Below are positions 8,431 to 17,194 of a stretch of 64,000 nucleotides of DNA, piece by piece; position 1 is the stretch's first letter; each line of letters opens with the position of its first letter. Origin of the DNA: Arhodomonas sp052060015 (GTDB lineage: Bacteria > Pseudomonadota > Gammaproteobacteria > Nitrococcales > Nitrococcaceae). The notes under the pieces were generated by a model. The model was given only the letters and a program-made list of their open reading frames with translations. It searched no databases and had not been told where the DNA came from. A program made the translations under genes and the position numbers. The stretch spans positions 248,001-312,000 of the forward strand of contig NZ_JBPODZ010000001.1 in assembly GCF_052060015.1 (NCBI RefSeq). Direction: 5' to 3'.

Positions 8431-9615
8431 TCAGCCACCGGGGTCGGCGGTGTCCGGGCCAGGGGGGCTGGGGTCGGTGTCGGCGGAACCCGGGGCCTCG
8501 AGCCATTCGCGGAATCGGCGCCAGCGCAGGTTCCGGGTCTGGGTGTACCACTGGTGATCCTGGCGGATGGCCTGTTGCAGATGCCGCGGCGCGGTGGGCA
8601 TGTGCGGGCGCATGGGGACGCCTGTCTCCACGTGTCGTCCGATCCGGCGGCGCGCGGAGGCGCGGGTCGGGCCATAGGAGATCCGATTGGCCTGGTGGCC
8701 CAGGTGCTCGGCGCGGGTGGCGAAGCGGATGAAGCGCTCCGCGGCCTCCTTCTGCGGGGCGCCCTTGGGGATCGCCCAGCTCGTGTAGTCCAGCAGCTGG
8801 CTATCCCAGATCACCGATATGGGGGCATCCTCCTCCGCCTGGGCATGAAAGGCACGGCCGTTGTACACCGAGGCCATCGCCACCTGCCCCTGTTTGAGCA
8901 TGCGCACGGGATCGGCCCCGGAGTGCCACCAGGTGAGCGCCGGCCGGATCTCGTCGAGCTTGCGCAGGGCCAACGACAGGCCGCGCTCGGTGCTCAGCAG
9001 GTCATAGATCTGGCGACGCGGCACGCCATAGGCCCGCAACGCCCACTCGAACATCCCCACCGGTGCCTTGCGCAGGGCGCGCCCGCCGGGGAATCGTTCC
9101 AGGTCGAAGAAATCCGCAACGCTGAGCGGTTTCTCGCCGGGGAAGGCGCGATCATCGTAGGCGATGACGGTGGAGAACGCGAGCTGGGCGACGGCGCACT
9201 CCAGGATGCTCCCCTCGGTGAAGTCCTCCCGGGCCGGGGTGCCGTCCGGCGCAGGGGCGAGGATGGATGGGTCGAAGGGCTCCAGGAGTCCCTCGTCGCA
9301 GGCGGAGCGGGCATCGGCCATCAGCAGGTCGATCACATCCCACTCGGGTGGCTGATGGGTCGTGACGTGCTCGCGCAGGGCGGACAGGTCCCCGTCATAG
9401 CGCACCACCTCTATGGGGATGCCGGTCTCTTCGGTGAAGGGGCGGAAGTAGGCGGCCCGCTGGCTGGCCTCGTAACTGCCGCCCCAGGAGACGATGGTCA
9501 ACGCCTGCGGCGCCTCCTCGCCGGCGGCCGCCACGCCGGCCTGCAGACCGGCGGCGAGCGCCACCACGCGGACGAGGGGCTTAGCTGCCCGCATTCTCTT
9601 CGCGTCGCAGGTCAT
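8431..9615 (-). CDS. Extracellular solute-binding protein, PotD/spermidine-putrescine-like
   Basis: The 394-residue protein resembles the PotD/PotF class of polyamine or iron binding proteins: a hydrophobic signal sequence (VRVVALAAGLQAGVAAA), then LTIVSWGGSYEASQRAAYF, a DVIDLLMADARSACDEG hinge segment, VAMASVYNGRAFHAQAE and WAIPKGAPQKEAAERFIRF. The C-terminus has an Arg-rich and Pro-rich extension. The ATG at 9615 follows GAGG with 6-nt spacing; an in-frame ATG at 9594 would give a shorter signal peptide. The start overlaps the end of the CLC gene by 35 bp, so the two are probably co-transcribed. No cognate permease or ATPase is present, so the ligand is unknown. Confidence 0.8.
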   Translation of the reverse strand: MTCDAKRMRAAKPLVRVVALAAGLQAGVAAAGEEAPQALTIVSWGGSYEASQRAAYFRPFTEETGIPIEVVRYDGDLSALREHVTTHQPPEWDVIDLLMADARSACDEGLLEPFDPSILAPAPDGTPAREDFTEGSILECAVAQLAFSTVIAYDDRAFPGEKPLSVADFFDLERFPGGRALRKAPVGMFEWALRAYGVPRRQIYDLLSTERGLSLALRKLDEIRPALTWWHSGADPVRMLKQGQVAMASVYNGRAFHAQAEEDAPISVIWDSQLLDYTSWAIPKGAPQKEAAERFIRFATRAEHLGHQANRISYGPTRASARRRIGRHVETGVPMRPHMPTAPRHLQQAIRQDHQWYTQTRNLRWRRFREWLEAPGSADTDPSPPGPDTADPGG

Positions 9616-11308
9616 GGATGGCCTCGAGATAGGCGTCGATGACCGCACCCTCCGGCACCACGCCCTGGAATATGCCGTCGCGGGCCACCAACGGCACGGC
9701 CTCACCGACGAAATCCGTCATGGTCTCCATGGCCGTCCACACCGTGGTGTGCTCGTCGAAGGTGATTTGCCCGGTATCGGCGACGGTGCCGATGCGGATG
9801 TCGGGTCTCAGCTGCTGAATGGTCTGTAGTCGGACGATGCCTCGGTATCGGCCCTCGTCATCGACCACGCTGGCCTCGGAACGCCCATCGGCGGTGAGCC
9901 GGGAGATGACCTCGCCGACGCTGGCACCGGGCGGCACCCGCGTACAGAAGGCGGTCATGCGCTCGCGTACCGGCATTGTATCGAGGATGGCCCGGTCCCG
10001 GCCGGTGGAGAGATCGAAGCCGCGCCCGGCGAGCTGTACGTCGAACAGCGAGCGGCCGAACAGCCGGTAGGCGACCAGATTGGAGAACACCACGGCCACC
10101 ATCGCGGCGATGGTCAGGTCGTAGTTTCTGGTCAGCTCGAAGACGATCAAGATCGTCGTCAACGGCGCCCCGATCACCGGGCTGGTGACCGCCATCATCC
10201 CGCAGATCGCGTAGACCACCAGCGCGGACTGCGGCACCGGCAGCACGACCCCCAACACCATGCTGTAGAGCGCACCGGCGAGGATGCCGATCAACAAGGC
10301 CGGGCTGAACACCCCACCGACGAAGCCGAAGCCGACGCACAAAGCGGTCATCGCCAGCTTTACGACGAGGATCAGCGTCAACTCATCCAGGGTGAACGCG
10401 CCCTCGATGGTGGCGAAGCGCAGCGTCTCTTTACCGATCCCCAACACCTCGGGGACCCCTAGCGCTACGACGCCGAGTACGACCCCGGCGACCATCGGTC
10501 GCAGGCTTTGGGGGATAGGGCTGTTTTGGGCCATACGGGCGCTCAGCAGCACGAGCTTCATGAAGCCCACCGCCAGGCCGGCGGCGAGTACCCCCTCCAG
10601 GGCGAACAGCGGGAACTCGTAGCTATGCGCCACGCCCTCGAAGCTCACCAGAAACAACGGGGCCCGATCGAATATCACGTTGGCGAAGACGTAGCCCGTG
10701 GCTGAGGCCACGGTAACGGGGGCGAAGGCGCGCAACGAGTAGTGGCGCAGCACGACCTCGTGGGCGAAGACGACACCGGCTAGGGGCGCGTTGAAGGCCG
10801 TGGAGATCGCCGCCGCCACGCCGCAACCGATGGCGATGGCCTGCAGATCCTGGATCCGCAGCGGCAGCCTGGCGGCCAGCGCGCCGAAGAGGGTGCCTAG
10901 GTAGACCAGCGGCCCGTACTGCCCCACGGAGGCGCCGCAGCCGAGGGACAGCAGCGCCGCTAGCGTCGACCCCGCGCCGCTCGCCGGGGTGGGTGGCGGG
11001 CGGCGGGTCTGTACCGCCATGATCGCGTCCGGCGGGCCCAGGGCGCGACGCTCGCGGACCGCCCCACGCACCAGCAGCCCGACCAGCAGCCCCCCGATCG
11101 CGGGAACGAGCACCGTGGCGGCCGTGACCAGGGCCGGATACTCCTCGTACTGGATGCGTGCATACGGCGAGACCAACAGGCGCTCGTTCAGCCAGAGGAT
11201 CGCCTCCACGAAGCCGATGGCGCTCAGGGACGCCGCCGTGCCGATACTCACCCCGAGCGCGGACACCACCAGAATGCGATACGTGCTGTTGGGGTGCTGG
11301 GCCTCCAT
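9581..11308 (-). CDS. CLC-family chloride channel/transporter with CBS pair, atypical gate motif
   Basis: This 575-residue polytopic membrane protein of the voltage-gated chloride channel family has two C-terminal CBS domains (about 440-565; GEVISRLTADGRSEASVV, then FDEHTTVWTAMETMTDFV). Family landmarks are AAAISTAFNAPLAGVVFAHE and the anion-binding GGVFSPALLIG. The segment that normally reads GREGP is GQYGP (129-133), so the gating glutamate position is Tyr131 (codon 10918-10916). The GSGIP-equivalent is LGPPDAI. Loss of the gating Glu suggests passive channel-like or altered coupling (inference). I start at the ATG at 11308; a TTG at 11317 is an alternative. It is followed by the overlapping PotD-like gene. 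Confidence 0.9.
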   Translation of the reverse strand: MEAQHPNSTYRILVVSALGVSIGTAASLSAIGFVEAILWLNERLLVSPYARIQYEEYPALVTAATVLVPAIGGLLVGLLVRGAVRERRALGPPDAIMAVQTRRPPPTPASGAGSTLAALLSLGCGASVGQYGPLVYLGTLFGALAARLPLRIQDLQAIAIGCGVAAAISTAFNAPLAGVVFAHEVVLRHYSLRAFAPVTVASATGYVFANVIFDRAPLFLVSFEGVAHSYEFPLFALEGVLAAGLAVGFMKLVLLSARMAQNSPIPQSLRPMVAGVVLGVVALGVPEVLGIGKETLRFATIEGAFTLDELTLILVVKLAMTALCVGFGFVGGVFSPALLIGILAGALYSMVLGVVLPVPQSALVVYAICGMMAVTSPVIGAPLTTILIVFELTRNYDLTIAAMVAVVFSNLVAYRLFGRSLFDVQLAGRGFDLSTGRDRAILDTMPVRERMTAFCTRVPPGASVGEVISRLTADGRSEASVVDDEGRYRGIVRLQTIQQLRPDIRIGTVADTGQITFDEHTTVWTAMETMTDFVGEAVPLVARDGIFQGVVPEGAVIDAYLEAIHDLRREENAGS

Positions 11309-11372
11309 CCCCTTCAATTTGGCACAGGCGATGGGGGTTGCAAGGTCTCCCTGGTGGCCGCCGCCGTCGGCG

Positions 11373-12338
11373 TCACCTCCCGTGGCGGTCCGAGTCTTCG
11401 TCGTCCGGCGCCAACCCCCATACGGTCGCGAGGGTTTCCCGCGCGGTGGCGATCACCGGTTCCCCGGCCCGGTCGCGCCTCCAGATGAAGCTCAGGGCGC
11501 AGGGCAGCGATACACCCGGCGCGATCACCAACCCGCTCTCCTGGCGCTCGGCCATGGCCACGGCGTCCCGGGCGAGGCTTAGCCCCACCCCCGCCCGCAC
11601 CAGCGCGAGCATGCAGGCTTCCTGGTCCACCCGGGCGACCCCGTTAGGCGCAAGCCCCTGGGGGGTGAGCGCATCCCGGAGCAGCCGATGGTGCACCGAC
11701 TCGGGCGGGGTCACCACCCAGGGCAGCGCGGCGAGTGCCGGCCAGTGTCCCTGGCCGAGACGTGCCTCCCAGCCTGCGGGGGCAAGCACCAGATAGTCGA
11801 AAACGGTGAGCTCGCGGTAGGCCACTCGGGAGGCGTCGGCGGCGGGTAGTAAGGACGGATCCACGGGGCCGCGGCCCGGAGGGCCCAGGAAGAACCCGGC
11901 GTCCAGCTCCCCCTGGGATACCCGCTCGAGCACCGTTCCGCTCATGCCCTGGTGGAGCTCCGTCTCCACCTGCGGGGCACGCTCCACGAAATGGTGGAGG
12001 AAGGCCCCGAGGCGGATGAACTCCGGGTCCACGATGGTGCCGATCCTCAACCGACCGCGTACCGTGGCGTGCATGGCCCGGGCATTGCGGTCGAAGGCCT
12101 CTATGGCCGCCAGGGCCTTTTGCGCGGCGGGCAGCAGCGCTTGCCCGTCGGCGGTGAGCTCCAGGCCGTGGGGCTGGCGGCGGAACAACGTCAAGCCGAC
12201 GTCCGCCCCGAGCTGCTTCAGCCGCAGGCTCACCGCGGGCTGGGTGAGATGGAGTCGCTCCGCGGCCCGGGAGACGCTGCCTTCCCGGGCGACGGTGACG
12301 AAGGCGCGGAGGCTCTGGAAGTCCTGCATGGTGGGCAT
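11373..12338 (-). CDS. LysR-family transcriptional regulator (beside mmsA)
   Basis: The 321-residue protein has a LysR N-terminal winged helix (FQSLRAFVTVAREGSVSRAA, LTQPAVSLRLKQLGADVG, LFRRQPHGLELTADGQALL). A LysR substrate-binding domain follows, from about 90 onward (GRLRIGTIVDPEFIRLGAFL, QGELDAGFFLGPP, VRAGVGLSLARDAVAMA). It is divergent from mmsA with 131 bp between the starts, including an AT-rich inverted repeat of LysR-box type at 12352-12366. It is the obvious candidate regulator of mmsA and the GMC oxidoreductase. A comparable LysR gene (dddR) accompanies dddC/dddA-type genes in known DMSP clusters; that parallel is inference. Confidence 0.9.
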   Translation of the reverse strand: MPTMQDFQSLRAFVTVAREGSVSRAAERLHLTQPAVSLRLKQLGADVGLTLFRRQPHGLELTADGQALLPAAQKALAAIEAFDRNARAMHATVRGRLRIGTIVDPEFIRLGAFLHHFVERAPQVETELHQGMSGTVLERVSQGELDAGFFLGPPGRGPVDPSLLPAADASRVAYRELTVFDYLVLAPAGWEARLGQGHWPALAALPWVVTPPESVHHRLLRDALTPQGLAPNGVARVDQEACMLALVRAGVGLSLARDAVAMAERQESGLVIAPGVSLPCALSFIWRRDRAGEPVIATARETLATVWGLAPDDEDSDRHGR

Positions 12339-12351
12339 AGTCAGCCAAGAA

Positions 12352-12366
12352 ATAATTAGAAATTAT
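12352..12366. promoter_or_regulatory. Candidate LysR operator (inverted repeat, T-N11-A)
   Basis: The perfect inverted repeat ATAATT-AGA-AATTAT in an unusually AT-rich divergent intergenic region contains T12353-N11-A12365, the classical LysR-box pattern. It lies 13 bp upstream of the LysR start and about 100 bp upstream of the mmsA start. Binding is inferred only. Confidence 0.45.
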
Positions 12367-12469
12367 AACAAGATTTTGGATTCTTCAATTGCCGCCGCCG
12401 ATTGGTCCCCTATTATGGCGGGTAATAGCCGATTTCATCCCGATAGGGTCACAGCGAGCGGTGAGTTTC

Positions 12470-13981
12470 ATGACCGAAGAATTGATTAACCATTATATCA
12501 ATGGGGAGCGTATGGCCGGAGAGGACGAGAGCCGGCAGGCCGTCTCCAATCCAGCCACCGGCGCCGTTACCGGCCGGGTAGTCATGGCGGGCCGTGGTGA
12601 GGTCGACACCGCGGTGGCCGCGGCGCAGGCCGCCTTCCCGGCCTGGGCGGAGACCCCGCCCATCCGCCGGGCCCGGGTGATGTTCCGCTTCCTCGAGCTG
12701 CTCAACGCCCACAAGGACGATTTGGCCCGCGCCATCACCGCGGAGCATGGGAAGGTCTTCAGCGACGCCCAGGGGGAGGTGGCCCGCGGGATCGACGTGG
12801 TGGAGTTCGCCTGCGGTATCCCGCAGCTGCTCAAGGGTGACTACACCGAACAGGTCAGCACCGGAATCGACAACTGGACCCTGCGCCAGCCCCTCGGTGT
12901 GGTCGCCGGTGTCACCCCCTTCAACTTCCCGGTGATGGTGCCCATGTGGATGTTCCCGTTGGCCATCGCCGCCGGCAACACCTTCGTGCTCAAGCCGAGC
13001 CCGCTGGATCCCAGTGCCTCGCTGCTCATCGCCGACCTCCTGCGGGAGGCCGGGCTGCCGGAGGGTGTGTTCAATGTGCTCCAAGGGGGCAAGGAGGCCG
13101 TCGAGGGACTGATCGAGCACCCCGAGGTCAAGGCGCTCTCCTTCGTCGGTTCCACGCCCATCGCCAATAGCATCTACGAAAACGGGGCCCGTCACGGCAA
13201 GCGGGTGCAGGCCCTCGGTGGGGCGAAGAACCACATGGTAGTGATGCCGGATGCGGACCAGGACAAGGCGGTGGATGCCCTGATCGGCGCTGCCTACGGC
13301 TCCGCCGGTGAGCGCTGCATGGCCATCAGCGTGGCGGTCCTGGTCGGTGAGGTAGGCGACGAGATCGTGCCGCGCCTCGCCGAGCGGGCGCATGCGCTCA
13401 AGGTGCGCGACGGTATGGACCCGGAGGCGGAGATGGGCCCCATCGTCACCGCCGAGGCGCACCAGCGGATCACTGGCTATATTGACAAGGGCGTCGCCGA
13501 GGGGGCCGAGCTCGTCGTCGACGGCCGCCAGTTCGATCCGGCATCGGCCGGCGAGGCTTGTGCCGGGGGCTTCTGGATGGGCGGCACGCTGTTCGATCAT
13601 GTCACCCCGGAGATGACCATCTACCGCGAGGAGATCTTCGGGCCGGTGTTGGTCTGCGTGCGGGTGCCCGACGTTGCCAGCGCCGTCCGCTTGATCAACG
13701 AGCATGAGTTCGGCAATGGTGTGAGTTGTTTCACCGAGCGCGGGGCCGTGGCCCGGGAGTTCAGCCGTCGCATCGAGGTGGGCATGGTGGGGATCAACGT
13801 CCCGATCCCGGTGCCCATGGCCTGGCATGGCTTCGGTGGCTGGAAGCGCTCCCTGTTCGGTGATACCCACGCCTACGGCGAGGAGGGGGTCAAGTTCTAC
13901 ACTCGGCAGAAGTCGATCATGCAGCGCTGGTCGGAGTCCATCGATGCCGGGGCCGATTTCGTGATGCCCACGGTCCGGTAG
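12470..13981 (+). CDS. mmsA: CoA-acylating (methyl)malonate-semialdehyde dehydrogenase
   Basis: The 503-residue aldehyde dehydrogenase is of the MmsA class: malonate or methylmalonate semialdehyde + NAD+ + CoA gives acetyl- or propionyl-CoA and CO2. It opens INHYINGERMAGEDES, as MmsA proteins do. The Rossmann contacts GVTPFNFPVMVPMWMFPLA, the signature LGGAKNHMVVMPDAD and the catalytic Cys in GSAGERCMAISVAV are all present; the C-terminal FGGWKRSLFGDTHAYG is also diagnostic. Start is the ATG at 12470; the frame opens further upstream without a better start. Thirty-nine bp downstream is a GMC oxidoreductase, and a LysR gene is divergent. The same pairing occurs as dddC-dddA in DMSP/3-hydroxypropionate catabolism. 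Alternatives are valine/inositol breakdown or beta-alanine degradation via the aminotransferase at 30232. Confidence 0.92.
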   Translation: MTEELINHYINGERMAGEDESRQAVSNPATGAVTGRVVMAGRGEVDTAVAAAQAAFPAWAETPPIRRARVMFRFLELLNAHKDDLARAITAEHGKVFSDAQGEVARGIDVVEFACGIPQLLKGDYTEQVSTGIDNWTLRQPLGVVAGVTPFNFPVMVPMWMFPLAIAAGNTFVLKPSPLDPSASLLIADLLREAGLPEGVFNVLQGGKEAVEGLIEHPEVKALSFVGSTPIANSIYENGARHGKRVQALGGAKNHMVVMPDADQDKAVDALIGAAYGSAGERCMAISVAVLVGEVGDEIVPRLAERAHALKVRDGMDPEAEMGPIVTAEAHQRITGYIDKGVAEGAELVVDGRQFDPASAGEACAGGFWMGGTLFDHVTPEMTIYREEIFGPVLVCVRVPDVASAVRLINEHEFGNGVSCFTERGAVAREFSRRIEVGMVGINVPIPVPMAWHGFGGWKRSLFGDTHAYGEEGVKFYTRQKSIMQRWSESIDAGADFVMPTVR

Positions 13982-14020
13982 CGGGAAGGTGAGGCGGTGT
14001 ACAGCCGCTGGGGAGCTGCA

Positions 14021-15679
14021 ATGGCGGAGCAAGAGTTTGATTACATCGTGGTGGGGGCGGGCACCGCCGGTTGCCTGCTGGCCAACCGACTGAGCGCCGA
14101 CCCGGCGAACCGGGTCCTGCTCATCGAGGCGGGGGGTCGGGATAACTACCACTGGATCCACATCCCGGTGGGCTACCTCTACTGTATCGACAACCCGCGT
14201 ACGGACTGGCGTTTTCGCACCGAGCCCGACCCCGGGCTCAACGGGCGGTCGCTGGTCTATCCCCGGGGCAAGACCCTCGGCGGCTCCTCCAGCATCAACG
14301 GCATGCTCTACATCCGCGGTCAGGCGCGGGACTACGAGCACTGGGCGGAGGTGACCGGCGAGCCGGCGTGGGGGTGGGAGCCCTGCCTGGCGGACTTCAC
14401 CCGCCACGAGAATCACCACGCCCTGGACCCCGGTGGCGACGCCGACCCCGACCACCAGCGCTACCACGGCCACGGGGGCGAGTGGCGAGTGGAGCGCCAG
14501 CGCCTGGGCTGGGAGGTGCTCGACGACTTCGCCACCGCAGCCGTCGAGGCGGGCATCCCCCGCACGCGGGACTTCAACCGCGGGGACAACGAGGGGGTGG
14601 ATTACTTCGAGGTCAATCAGCGTTCGGGCTGGCGCTGGAACACCTCCAAGGCGTTCCTCCGCGACGTCAGGGACCGCAGCAATCTCACCGTCTGGCATTC
14701 CACCCACGTGCTGGGCCTGGAGCTGGATGGCTCCGGCGGACGCGGGCCGCGCTGCACGGGGGTCCGGTTGGCGCGGGACCAGGGCGATGGCGAGGTGATC
14801 GCCAGGGCGGGCCGGGAGGTGGTGCTCGCCGCCGGCTCCATCGGCTCGCCGCAGCTGTTGCAACTCTCGGGTCTCGGGCCCGCGGAGCTGCTGCGCGCGC
14901 ACGATATCCCCGTGGTGGCGGAATTGCCCGGCGTCGGGAAGAACCTCCAGGACCACCTCCAGATCCGCTCGATCTACCGGGTAGAGGGGGCACAGACCCT
15001 GAATACCCTGACGGCATCGCTGACGGGCAAGGCGCGCATCGCCCTGGAGTATCTCCTCAAACGCACGGGGCCGATGAGTATGGCCCCGTCCCAGCTCTGC
15101 GCCTTCACCCGCAGCAGCGACGAGCAGGAACACCCCAATATCGAGTATCACGTCCAGCCGCTGAGCCTGGAGGCCTTCGGCCAGCCCCTGCATGACTTCC
15201 CCGGGATCACGGCCAGCGTGTGCAACGTCAATCCCACCAGCCGTGGTTCGGTGCGGATCACCAGCCGTGACCCGCGCCAGGCCCCAGCCATCGCGCCCAA
15301 CTACCTCAGCACCCCGGAGGACCGCAAGGTGGCGGCGCAATCCCTGCGGGTCACCCGCGAGATCGTCTCCCAGTCGGCCCTGGCGAAGTACCGGCCGGTG
15401 GAGATCAAGCCGGGGCCGGAGTATCAAAGCGACGAGGAGCTGGCCCGGCGGGCCGGGGATATCGGCACCACCATCTTCCATCCCGTGGGTACTACGAGCA
15501 TGGGCCGGGAAGACGACCCCATGGCGGTGGTGGACCCGCACCTGCGGGTCCGCGGTGTGGAGGGCCTGCGCGTGGTGGACGCCGGCGTGATGCCCACCAT
15601 CACCAGCGGCAATACCAACTCGCCGACGCTGATGATCGCCGAGAAGGCCGCCGCCTGGATCCTCGCGGAACGGGGCTGA
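14021..15679 (+). CDS. GMC-family FAD alcohol dehydrogenase (choline dehydrogenase/DddA-like)
   Basis: The 552-residue flavoprotein of the glucose-methanol-choline family oxidises a primary alcohol to an aldehyde. The FAD-binding DYIVVGAGTAGCLLANRLS (7-25) and GMC signature 1 (YPRGKTLGGSSSINGMLYIR) are present. Signature 2 is GSIGSPQLLQLSGLGPAE, and the C-terminal catalytic region has FHPVGTTSMG and NTNSPTLMIAEKAA. I start at the ATG at 14021, preceded by GGGGAGCTGCA; an in-frame GTG at 13997 is less likely. It lies 39 bp after mmsA and very likely in one transcript. Together they would turn a hydroxy acid such as 3-hydroxypropionate into acetyl-CoA via malonate semialdehyde (inference). Choline or long-chain alcohols remain possible substrates. 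Confidence 0.88.
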   Translation: MAEQEFDYIVVGAGTAGCLLANRLSADPANRVLLIEAGGRDNYHWIHIPVGYLYCIDNPRTDWRFRTEPDPGLNGRSLVYPRGKTLGGSSSINGMLYIRGQARDYEHWAEVTGEPAWGWEPCLADFTRHENHHALDPGGDADPDHQRYHGHGGEWRVERQRLGWEVLDDFATAAVEAGIPRTRDFNRGDNEGVDYFEVNQRSGWRWNTSKAFLRDVRDRSNLTVWHSTHVLGLELDGSGGRGPRCTGVRLARDQGDGEVIARAGREVVLAAGSIGSPQLLQLSGLGPAELLRAHDIPVVAELPGVGKNLQDHLQIRSIYRVEGAQTLNTLTASLTGKARIALEYLLKRTGPMSMAPSQLCAFTRSSDEQEHPNIEYHVQPLSLEAFGQPLHDFPGITASVCNVNPTSRGSVRITSRDPRQAPAIAPNYLSTPEDRKVAAQSLRVTREIVSQSALAKYRPVEIKPGPEYQSDEELARRAGDIGTTIFHPVGTTSMGREDDPMAVVDPHLRVRGVEGLRVVDAGVMPTITSGNTNSPTLMIAEKAAAWILAERG

Positions 15680-15810
15680 TCGCGCTCCCGCCCTTGCGGC
15701 GGTACAGCCCCGCGCCCTGTCGTCACTGAGATCCGCCGATGACAGCGGCTGACCCATACCGGCGCCCCCGCGAATTCGTGCCGGAGGACGCGCAGGGGTA
15801 AGGCGCGCGT

Positions 15811-16311
15811 TTAGCGTTGGGCGGCGCGGGTGGTTGCCCTGGCCTCGGCCTCCTCGCCGCGGGGGGCCTCGTCGTTGAGCGCCTCGGCGAGGCGCTGCAG
15901 GCTCTGTTCGGCGGCGTCGAGCTCGGCGGGGCTGAGCTCCTCCAGCCGTTCGGCGAGATGGGCCATATGGGAGGGGAAGATCTCCCCGAACAGCGCCTCG
16001 CCGTCCCCGGTGAGGCGGACATAGACGCAGCGGCGGTCCTCCTCGCAGGGGACGCGATCCACCAGGCCCTTCTGCTCGAGGCGGTCGACCACGCCGGTTA
16101 GGGTCGTCTTGTAGATCAATGTCCGCTGGCCGAGCTCGGAGAAGGTCATGCCCTCGGTGTTGCCGAGGGTGCAGATTACGTCGAACTGGGGTGCACTCAG
16201 GCCGGTGGTGCGGATATGCGCCCCGGAGTACTGCTCGAAGGCCTGGTAGGCCTCGGCGAGTGCGCGAATGACTCGGGCGAAGGGGATGTCGGTGCGGTGA
16301 TAGCGACTCAT
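15811..16311 (-). CDS. MarR-family transcriptional regulator
   Basis: The 166-residue protein has the MarR winged-helix layout: N-terminal dimer helix (FARVIRALAEAYQAFEQYSG), recognition region FDVICTLGNTEGMTFSELGQ and TLIYKTTLTGVVDRLEQKGLV, then the wing VPCEEDRRCVYVRLTGDGEALF. The C-terminus is Glu/Ala/Arg-rich and probably disordered. It diverges from a DJ-1/PfpI-like gene with 106 bp between starts, the usual arrangement for a repressor controlling a stress or detoxification gene. No clear palindromic operator stood out. It converges on the GMC oxidoreductase gene across a 131-bp gap with no further gene. Confidence 0.9.
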   Translation of the reverse strand: MSRYHRTDIPFARVIRALAEAYQAFEQYSGAHIRTTGLSAPQFDVICTLGNTEGMTFSELGQRTLIYKTTLTGVVDRLEQKGLVDRVPCEEDRRCVYVRLTGDGEALFGEIFPSHMAHLAERLEELSPAELDAAEQSLQRLAEALNDEAPRGEEAEARATTRAAQR

Positions 16312-16417
16312 AGTTCAAGGATATCGAGCTGCCGGCGTCGGGCAAAGCCCCGTGGTTGAAAACCGTTCGTCGGCACGCCACTTCGTTGGTGTTCACCCGG
16401 GAATCTGGAGACCGACC

Positions 16418-17122
16418 ATGGCCGATTCAAGCAACCGCATCCTGTTCGTGCTTACCAACACCACGGAGCTCGGCGATACCGGGCGGCCCACCGGCGTGTT
16501 CCTGGCCGAGGCGGCCCATCCTTACCAGGTGGTCACCGAGGCGGGCTTTGTGGTGGACTTCGCCAGCCCCGCCGGCGGACCGGTGCAGTTCGATCCCATC
16601 AGCACGGAGAAGATGGACGAGGTCGCCCGGCGTTTCCACGATGACCCGGCCATCCGCGAGCGCCTCGCTCATACCCTCGCCGCTGGCAGTGTGAATCCCG
16701 ACGACTACGCCGGGATCTTCTTCGTGGGGGGCCACGGCACCATGTGGGACTTCCCCGACAGTGAGGCCCTGCAGCGGCTCACCGCGCGGATCTACGAGAG
16801 CGGTGGCGCGGTGGGTGCGGTCTGCCACGGCCCGTCGGCGCTGGTGAACGTGCGCCTGTCCGATGGCCGCTATCTGGTGGCCGACCGTGACGTCGCGGGC
16901 TTCACCACCGAAGAGGAGCAGGCGGTGCGCCTCGACGCGGTGGTGCCCTTCCTCCTCGATGAGCGCCTACAGGAACGCGGCGGCCGTCACACCCGTTCCA
17001 GTGAACCCTTCGTGGCCCATGTGGTGCGCGACGGACGGTTGATCACCGGCCAGAACCCCCCGTCCTCGGCGGATGCGGCCCGCGCCCTGGTCGCCGCTAT
17101 CCGTCAGGCGGAGAGTGGCTGA
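16418..17122 (+). CDS. DJ-1/PfpI-family protein (Hsp31/glyoxalase III-like)
   Basis: The 234-residue protein of the class I glutamine amidotransferase-like superfamily carries the nucleophile elbow AVCHGPSALVNVR (Cys in VCHGP), an upstream acidic residue in GVFLAEAAHPYQVV and the FFVGGHGTMWDFPD loop. Length and the FxxGGHGxMxD pattern match the Hsp31/YedU-like branch: chaperones that also convert methylglyoxal to lactate without cofactor. That activity is inferred. The ATG at 16418 follows CTGGAG. The divergent MarR-family gene suggests induction by an electrophile or other small molecule. Confidence 0.85.
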   Translation: MADSSNRILFVLTNTTELGDTGRPTGVFLAEAAHPYQVVTEAGFVVDFASPAGGPVQFDPISTEKMDEVARRFHDDPAIRERLAHTLAAGSVNPDDYAGIFFVGGHGTMWDFPDSEALQRLTARIYESGGAVGAVCHGPSALVNVRLSDGRYLVADRDVAGFTTEEEQAVRLDAVVPFLLDERLQERGGRHTRSSEPFVAHVVRDGRLITGQNPPSSADAARALVAAIRQAESG

Positions 17123-17194
17123 GGCGTCGTCACTACGGTGTAACCCGTAGCGGGCACACTCCATCGCGGTTGCCGCGGGAAAGGGAGTGTGGCC

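Noticed and set aside
16352..16362. GGTT-GAA-AACC dyad between marR and the DJ-1-like gene as a MarR operator
   Set aside because: The arms are only 4 bp and it is not centred on an evident promoter; too weak to list.
12449..16396. 1315-codon open frame on the minus strand
   Set aside because: It is antisense to mmsA, the GMC gene and marR, has His/Val/Arg-biased composition and no recognisable domain; a GC-rich shadow.
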